A DNA stretch of 64,000 nt from contig NZ_BOQP01000011.1 in assembly GCF_018332715.1 (NCBI RefSeq), forward strand, positions 310,001-374,000, read 5' to 3'. Shown piece by piece: positions 59,280 to 64,000 of this stretch. The position numbers were made by a program, and so were the translations under genes. How positions within the stretch are numbered: the stretch's first letter is position 1; every line of letters begins with the position of its first letter. Under the pieces are notes generated by a model, which saw only the letters and a program-made list of their open reading frames with translations, ran no database searches and had not been told where the DNA came from. The DNA comes from Winogradskya consettensis (GTDB lineage: Bacteria; Actinomycetota; Actinomycetes; Mycobacteriales; Micromonosporaceae).

Positions 59280-59474
59280 GAGGGCATTGCAGCGCTTCGC
59301 GCCGCCGGCATCGCTCTGGGGGACGTCGACGTCTCCGGGTGGGAAGACTCCGCCCTTACCGACCATCTTGCCGAACTGTCCGCCGCGCTCTGCGAGCTCG
59401 ACGCCCAACTGACCAGGGTTGCGGAGGCTGTCCGGGCTCGCGGTTATCGCATCGCTGAGCCTGTTCCCGCCTGA
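59268..59474 (+). CDS. SOS-box-controlled small protein
   Basis: A 68-aa acidic helical protein: MSSNEGIAALRAAGIALGDV, then SGWEDSALTDHLAELSAALCELDAQLTRVAEAVRARGYRI. The C-terminal part resembles the N-terminal helix of DUF222/HNH-type (13E12-like) proteins, some of which are LexA-controlled in mycobacteria, but the similarity is weak and the protein stops before any nuclease domain. It is either a truncated remnant or a free-standing small DNA-damage-response protein. The start codon lies inside a perfect LexA box. No neighbour in the same operon is seen. Confidence 0.75.
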   Translation: MSSNEGIAALRAAGIALGDVDVSGWEDSALTDHLAELSAALCELDAQLTRVAEAVRARGYRIAEPVPA

Positions 59475-59920
59475 GGTCGAGGCGGCAGCCTGGCGCCGAC
59501 TTGTTCGCGGCCGGGCCACCTCTCCCTCGCCCATGGGGAAGCCGACGAGGGTGACGCCGGTGAGATCGAGCTGCCACTGCCGCCGTGGGCTGCCTGTAGC
59601 GGGGGGTTTGAAGGCAGTCGTTCGTCGCCCGCGCGCCCGTTCGTCGCCCGCTCGCCCGCCCGTCGCCGTCGACGGGTGCGCGGGCGCGGGCGTGAGGGCG
59701 CGGGCGTGAGGGCGCGGGATGGGTGAGAGCTGAGAGTGACCTTGGCAATGGTGGTCATGATCAAATGTGACGGCGGCGTGCAAAGGATTCACTTGGGTGT
59801 TGGGGCGTGGTGATGGAGCGCGCTGAGGGTTGGCAACGCGGAGTGGGCGGGACCTCCGGGTTTGCTGTGGTTGCTGTCGCTGATCTTCTGGATGTGGCTG
59901 TGGTCTCCTAGCATGGCCGC
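59475..59920. other. Gene-free region with repeats and a pseudogene fragment
   Basis: The 446-bp gap contains a fragment of an alpha/beta hydrolase on the minus strand (listed separately), GC-only short repeats at about 59636-59720 (GGGCGCGGGCGTGA units on the plus strand), and the promoter region of the glycosyltransferase gene. Confidence 0.55.
59511..59590 (-). pseudogene. Fragment of a non-heme haloperoxidase-like alpha/beta hydrolase
   Basis: On the minus strand a short stretch reads LDLTGVTLVGFPMGEGEVAR. This matches the nucleophile elbow LDLRDVTLVGFSMGGGEVARY typical of chloroperoxidase/esterase alpha/beta hydrolases, with the catalytic Ser replaced by Pro and Gly by Glu. Nothing before or after it continues the family, so it is a decayed remnant of about 25 codons. 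Confidence 0.55.
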
Positions 59921-61876
59921 ATGACCGCTGCTGACGTACCGGAATCCGCGGTCGAATCCGCCCAAAATTCGAAGCTCTCAGCCCAGCCGAATCCCGCAGC
60001 CCAGCCGAATCCCGCAACTGAGCTGAGCCCCGAAACTGAGTCGAAGCCCACAACTGAGTCGAAGCCCGAAACTGAGTCGAGCCCCGCAACTGAGTCGAAG
60101 CCCTTGCGGGAGTCTGCGGGCCCGCAGGAGTCCGCGGCCTTGAAGGAACCGGCGGCGTTGCGAGAACCTGCAGCTCTGCAGGCGTCCGCAGCTTCGCGGG
60201 AATCCGCAGCCGCGCCGGAACGCGCAGCTGCACCTGAACCCGCAGCTTCGCCAGAAAGCGCGGTCACACAGGGGTCGGCAGGCCCGCAAGAATCGGCAGC
60301 CTTGCGGGCACCGTCGAACTTGCAGGAAAGTGTGCCTCCGCCGGGGAAAACGCGCCGGAATTGGGCGCGGGAGCTGGTGGCGTTGTGGATTTTGGTGCCG
60401 CCTTTTGTTGTCACGTTGATTGTTACGCAGATTGGGATTGCGAACAGGGAACTGTGGCGCGATGAGACGGCGACGTGGTTTGCGGCTTCGCTTAGTTTGT
60501 CTGATCTGAGCAAGTTTGTTCGCATCATTGATATGGTGCTGTGGCCGTATTACGCGTTCATGCACGAGTGGGTTGTCATGTTCGGCGACAGCCCTACCGC
60601 TTTGCGGACGCCGGCGTCTATCGGGATGGCTTTGGCGTCCTCGATGATTGTGCTCGTGGGGCGGCGGTTGTTCGGGGCGCCTGCGGGGCTGGCGGCTGGG
60701 TTGTTGTTTGCGGCGGTGCCGGCGATTTCGCGGTACGGGCAGGAGGTTCGGCCTTACGGGATCGTGATGCTGGCTACCGTGTCCGCGATTCTGTTGTTGC
60801 TGCGGGCGGTGGAGCGGCCGTCGGTGTGGCGGTTCCTTGCGTACGGGCTGGCCGTTGCCTGGATCGGGTGCAGCCACGTTATTGCCTTGTTGTCGTTGGC
60901 CTCGCATGTGGTGATCGCGCTCAGTGCGTACCGGAGGAACAAGCTCTGGACTTTGATCGGGTGGCCTGTTGCTCTGGTGATGGGGCTTGCGATTGCGTCG
61001 CCGGTGATCATCGGCGGGCAGCGGCAGGGTGGGACGATCGGATGGATTCCTGACGCCACGTGGGCTCGGGTGGAAACGTTCCCCGGGGATCTGTTCGACA
61101 GTCCCGCGGTGGCCGGGTTCTTCCTGGTGGCGGGGATCGGTGCACTGGTCGCACTTGCTTTCGGGAGGCGGGCCTGGACGGCTGTTTTCCTTGCGACGTG
61201 GGCGCTGTTCCCGCCGATCTTCGGGTATTACACCTTCCACGAGTTCTACTTTTTCCTGCCGCGCTATTCACTCTTCACGGTGCCGGCGTGGGCATTGCTC
61301 GCAGGGTTCGCCGTTCGTCAGATAATTGGTGCCAGTTCGGGAGCGGCAACGGCTGGTGCGATAGGCCGTGGAATTGCCAACGCGGGTTCCTTTGCGAGGG
61401 TGCTGACCGCCACCGTGCTCGCGGGCGCGATGCTGACGTTCCTGGCATGGGAGAGTCACGTGGCGGTGCGTGACCCGGCAGGTGGCGGGGAGTTCGCCTT
61501 CCGTGACGGTGCGGCATATATCGAGGCCCGCGAGAAGCCCGGCGACGGGGTCATCTTCACCGGGTATCCGAATACGCACCGTGGCTTCCGGTACTACTGG
61601 CGTGACCGGCCGCTGTCGGAGCAGCCCCGGGAAGTGCTGGTCGACCAGGCGAAGGTGATCCCGTACTCGTGGGATCGCCCGGCGTGCGCGGACCCCGTCC
61701 CGTGTCTCGGCGACACCGAGCGGATCTGGCTCGTCTCCACGGACCCGAGTGGCATCGCGACCAGCCCGTTGAACGCTGTCGACCAGAAGGCTGTCGAAGC
61801 GCGGTACACAGTGACGGAGCATGTGGAATTCACGCGGCTGTGGGTCAGCCTGCTCGTACGCAAGCCCGCGAAATGA
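59921..61876 (+). CDS. GT39-like polytopic membrane glycosyltransferase with N-terminal repeat tail
   Basis: A 651-aa protein. Residues 1-140 are a low-complexity cytoplasmic tail of Glu/Ser/Pro/Ala repeats (TESKPTTESKPETESSP-like, then ESAALKEPAALREPAAL-like). Residues 145-530 contain about eleven helices with IGIANRELWRDETATWFAASL (the first-loop catalytic Asp-Glu of GT-C enzymes) and SRYGQEVRPYGIVMLATVSAILLLLRAV. The C-terminus (530-650) is an extracytoplasmic domain (IEAREKPGDGVIFTGYPN, CADPVPCLGDTERIWLVS). It resembles GT39-family/ArnT-like mannosyltransferases of actinobacteria, using a polyprenyl sugar donor. Target glycan or protein unknown. Confidence 0.85.
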   Translation: MTAADVPESAVESAQNSKLSAQPNPAAQPNPATELSPETESKPTTESKPETESSPATESKPLRESAGPQESAALKEPAALREPAALQASAASRESAAAPERAAAPEPAASPESAVTQGSAGPQESAALRAPSNLQESVPPPGKTRRNWARELVALWILVPPFVVTLIVTQIGIANRELWRDETATWFAASLSLSDLSKFVRIIDMVLWPYYAFMHEWVVMFGDSPTALRTPASIGMALASSMIVLVGRRLFGAPAGLAAGLLFAAVPAISRYGQEVRPYGIVMLATVSAILLLLRAVERPSVWRFLAYGLAVAWIGCSHVIALLSLASHVVIALSAYRRNKLWTLIGWPVALVMGLAIASPVIIGGQRQGGTIGWIPDATWARVETFPGDLFDSPAVAGFFLVAGIGALVALAFGRRAWTAVFLATWALFPPIFGYYTFHEFYFFLPRYSLFTVPAWALLAGFAVRQIIGASSGAATAGAIGRGIANAGSFARVLTATVLAGAMLTFLAWESHVAVRDPAGGGEFAFRDGAAYIEAREKPGDGVIFTGYPNTHRGFRYYWRDRPLSEQPREVLVDQAKVIPYSWDRPACADPVPCLGDTERIWLVSTDPSGIATSPLNAVDQKAVEARYTVTEHVEFTRLWVSLLVRKPAK

Positions 61877-61914
61877 TCGCAAAAATGTCGTAGGTGGCTG
61901 CCAGGATGGGACCC

Positions 61915-63462
61915 GTGCAGTTCCTCGACCTGGCAGCCACGTCAGCGGCGGTCGCAGCGGTCTCCGGCCGGAAGGCCAAGATCGACCTGTTGGCCGCCGC
62001 TCTCCGGCGTCTCGATCCCGACGAGATCGCCCCCGGTTCCGCCTACCTCGCTGGTGAGCTGCGCCAACGCCAGACGGGGGTCGGCTACGCGGCCCTCAGG
62101 GACCGGCCCGCCCCCGCAGCCGAGGCTTCTCTCACCGTCCGCGAGGTTGACGAGCGGATCGCCGAGATCTCCGTGGTTGCCGGTGCCGGGTCGCAGGCCC
62201 GCCGCCGTGAACTTCTCGGATCGCTGTTCACTAAGGCCACCGGGGACGAGCAGCGGTTGCTCATCGGCCTGTTCGGCGGCGAGTTGCGGCAGGGCGCTCA
62301 GGCCGGTCTGCTCGCCGACGCCATCGCCCGGGCCGCCGAGGTTCCGGTTACTGCTGTGCGCCGGGCGCTTCTGCTGTCCGGTGACCTCAAGAAGGTGGCG
62401 GTTGCCGCGCTGACCGGGGGTGCGCCGGCGCTTTCCGAGATCAGCCTGCAGGTGGGTACGCCTCTCACGCCGATGCTGGCCGCGAGTGCCCCCGATGTCG
62501 GTGCCGCCCTGCTGAGCACCGGTGCGCCTGCTACCGCTGACGTCAAGCTCGATGGCATCCGGATTCAGGTCCACCGTTCCGGCGACGAGATCGCCGTGTT
62601 CACCCGCAGCCTCGACGACATCACGTCCAGGCTTCCCGGGGTGGTCGCCGCGGTCAGGGCTCTTTCCGTCAATGAAATCGTGCTCGACGGCGAGGCGATG
62701 GCCCTCGACGCCAATGGCCGCCCGCGCCCCTTCCAGGAGACATCCAGCCGAGCCGCGACCCGAGCGCCGGCGGGAAACGGGGAGCTCAGGCCGTACTTCT
62801 TCGATTTGTTGCATCTTGGTGGGACTGATCTTCTGGACGAGCCGGGCCGGGTTCGCTGGTCGGCTCTGGCCGAGGCGGTTCCGGCTGGGTTGATCGTGGG
62901 GCGCCGGACGGTGGAGACCGAGGAGCAGGCGGCCGAGGCCTTCGCGGCGGCGATCGCGGCCGGGCAGGAGGGGCTGGTGATCAAGGCACCGGAGGCTCCG
63001 TACGACGTGGGCCGGCGGGGGTCGGCGTGGGTGAAGGTCAAGCCGCGGCACACGCTCGACCTCGTGGTGCTGGCCGTGGAGTGGGGGCATGGGCGGCGTA
63101 AGGGGTGGCTGTCCAATCTGCACCTGGGCGCGCGCGATCCGCGTACCGGTGGATTTGTCATGCTGGGGAAGACTTTCAAAGGTCTCACCGACGAACTTTT
63201 GCGGTGGCAGACCGAGCGTTTCCAGGAGCTGGCCGTCGACGACAACGGCTGGGTCGTCACCGTACGCCCCGAGCAGGTCGTCGAGATCGCGTTCGACGGC
63301 GTGCAGACGTCACCGAGGTATCCGGGCGGCGTGGCTCTGAGGTTCGCGCGGGTTCTGCGTTACCGGGATGACAAGCCCGCTGACCAGGCGGACACCATCG
63401 ACATGGTCATCGCGATCGGCAACGGCGGGGGTGATCAGAGCGCGGCGAGCGACCGCACATAG
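61915..63462 (+). CDS. ligB: ATP-dependent DNA ligase (LigB type)
   Basis: A 515-aa ATP-dependent ligase that seals nicks. An N-terminal helical DNA-binding domain (about 1-200), then the adenylation domain with active-site ADVKLDGIRIQVH (Lys near 211), FTRSLDDITSRLPG, IVLDGEAMA, FFDLLHLGG, EGLVIKAPEAPYDVGRRGSAWVKVKP, and the OB domain ending VVEIAFDGVQTSPRYPGGVALRFARVLRYRDDK. The actinobacterial LigB family starts near FLDLAATSAAVAA, so I prefer GTG 61915; ATG 61906 and GTG 61894 are possible. It is an accessory to the NAD-dependent ligase. It overlaps the converging gene by 28 bases. Confidence 0.93.
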   Translation: MQFLDLAATSAAVAAVSGRKAKIDLLAAALRRLDPDEIAPGSAYLAGELRQRQTGVGYAALRDRPAPAAEASLTVREVDERIAEISVVAGAGSQARRRELLGSLFTKATGDEQRLLIGLFGGELRQGAQAGLLADAIARAAEVPVTAVRRALLLSGDLKKVAVAALTGGAPALSEISLQVGTPLTPMLAASAPDVGAALLSTGAPATADVKLDGIRIQVHRSGDEIAVFTRSLDDITSRLPGVVAAVRALSVNEIVLDGEAMALDANGRPRPFQETSSRAATRAPAGNGELRPYFFDLLHLGGTDLLDEPGRVRWSALAEAVPAGLIVGRRTVETEEQAAEAFAAAIAAGQEGLVIKAPEAPYDVGRRGSAWVKVKPRHTLDLVVLAVEWGHGRRKGWLSNLHLGARDPRTGGFVMLGKTFKGLTDELLRWQTERFQELAVDDNGWVVTVRPEQVVEIAFDGVQTSPRYPGGVALRFARVLRYRDDKPADQADTIDMVIAIGNGGGDQSAASDRT

Positions 63463-63872
63463 TTGACCTGCTGATTGATGGCCGTGACCTGCGCCTGATC
63501 GGTGACCGCGATGCGCGACACGTACTGCCGGGTGCCGTTGGTGACGGTGACCTGGACCGTCCCGCGCGGAATCGTCACCTTGACCAGCAGGAACAGCAGG
63601 CTGAACACCGTCAGTACGCAGAACCCGGCGATCGACGCCACGATCGCCCACGTCGGGATCTTCGTCTCGTTGTGCCAGTAGTCGTGGACCATCCACGTCG
63701 ACCCGGGCAGCGGAATGTCACCGGCGGGGGTGTGCACCACCGCCGACGTCACACCCATGTCCCCGATGTGCATGATCACGGGCCCGGGGCCCTGCGGCGC
63801 CACCGGCGGTTGAGCGGGCACCCCGGGCACACTCCACGGGTCGCTCGGCGGCGGGCTCTGCGGATACGTCAC
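63435..63872 (-). CDS. Single-pass membrane protein, DUF-type hypothetical
   Basis: A 145-aa protein. The N-terminal half is Pro-rich and then beta-like (PGPVIMHIGDMGVTSAVVHTPAGDIPLPGSTWMVHDYW), followed by a membrane helix (IPTWAIVASIAGFCVLTVFSLLFLLVKV) and a beta-rich tail (GTVQVTVTNGTRQYVSRIAVTDQAQVTAINQQVNYVRSLAAL). The pattern occurs widely in Micromonosporaceae and Streptomyces beside unrelated genes; no function is known. I chose GTG 63872 (MTYPQSPPPSDPW) over TTG 63878. The 3' end overlaps ligB. Confidence 0.78.
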   Translation of the reverse strand: MTYPQSPPPSDPWSVPGVPAQPPVAPQGPGPVIMHIGDMGVTSAVVHTPAGDIPLPGSTWMVHDYWHNETKIPTWAIVASIAGFCVLTVFSLLFLLVKVTIPRGTVQVTVTNGTRQYVSRIAVTDQAQVTAINQQVNYVRSLAAL

Positions 63873-63900
63873 CCGCAAAACCCTATCCGCGCCCCACCCC

Positions 63901-63990
63901 GCCCGAAAGCGTCACCCGGCCCGAAAGCGTCACCCGGCCCGAAAGCGTCACCCGGCCCGAAAGCCCTACCAGCCCGAGAGCGTGGCTCAC
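63901..63990 (+). repeat. 18-bp tandem repeat array at the window end
   Basis: Three perfect units (GCCCGAAAGCGTCACCCG at 63901, 63919 and 63937) followed by two degenerate ones at 63955 and 63973. The array may continue past the window. It lies just upstream of the membrane protein gene on the minus strand. Confidence 0.9.
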
Positions 63991-64000
63991 TCAGGAAGCC

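Noticed and set aside
58809..60233. 474-residue open frame on the minus strand
   Set aside because: Crosses the repeat array and the N-terminal repeats of the glycosyltransferase; only about 20 residues look like a known family (listed as a pseudogene fragment).

Overview
The window is high-GC actinomycete chromosome. Several points fit a Micromonosporaceae genome, most likely Actinoplanes or a close relative. The xylose isomerase resembles, from memory, the Actinoplanes enzyme closely (His54, Glu181 and Lys183 fall at the textbook numbers). There is a conservon (CvnA-D), a methyl-accepting chemotaxis protein (expected in a genus with motile spores), an actinobacterial LigB-type ATP-dependent ligase, a GAF-ANTAR regulator, a GPGG-motif mini membrane protein and a c-di-AMP riboswitch in front of an NlpC/P60 hydrolase. 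No phage, transposase, CRISPR array or rRNA was seen; there is one tRNA (Arg-UCU).

Layout. 1-3.6 kb: conservon operon (CvnA is cut by the window start). 3.8-11.7 kb: an unknown helical protein, a SARP-type regulator fused to membrane helices and a ComEA-like helix-hairpin-helix, a lipoprotein, a lactonase-fold propeller, a binding-protein/VWA fusion, and a PP2C phosphatase divergent from a MarR regulator. 11.7-18.9 kb: carbohydrate block with a ROK repressor divergent from xylA, then xylB, an MFS carrier and a GH13 alpha-glucosidase. 18.9-24.1 kb: HD and MHYT proteins, a GPGG mini-protein, a nucleotidyltransferase/BON-like/metallophosphoesterase operon, a thymidylate-kinase-like protein and an SDR. 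24.7-30.6 kb: SigB-like sigma factor, riboswitch-controlled NlpC/P60 endopeptidase, small membrane and DUF proteins, GAF-ANTAR, and an ABM monooxygenase-like protein.

30.9-33.8 kb: a methyltransferase-MarR-DHA2 efflux operon. 34.2-41.6 kb: an orphan LuxR-type regulator, an 832-residue repeat-rich membrane protein, serA, a DrrAB-like ABC exporter and a long low-complexity stretch. 41.7-48.1 kb: GT87-like membrane glycosyltransferase and a PadR/membrane-protein pair that appear to share an operator, an O-antigen-ligase-like protein, an MCP and a GNAT acetyltransferase. 48.1-58.8 kb: tRNA, hydrolase, a variant SSB, a 1.3-kb gene-free hairpin-rich stretch, the cobalamin genes cobD-cobQ with a kinase, M48 and M20 peptidases and a flavin monooxygenase. 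58.8-64 kb: repeat arrays, a 68-residue gene with a LexA-type SOS box over its start codon, a GT39-like membrane glycosyltransferase, LigB and a small membrane protein.

GC-rich tandem arrays with 18-30 bp units recur between or at the ends of genes. The observations I consider most worth checking are the structured 50.3-51.6 kb stretch, the LexA-box mini-gene, the shared PadR-type operator, the SARP-membrane-HhH fusion and the nucleotidyltransferase/BON/phosphoesterase operon. All functional assignments are from reading motifs by eye; no database search was possible.
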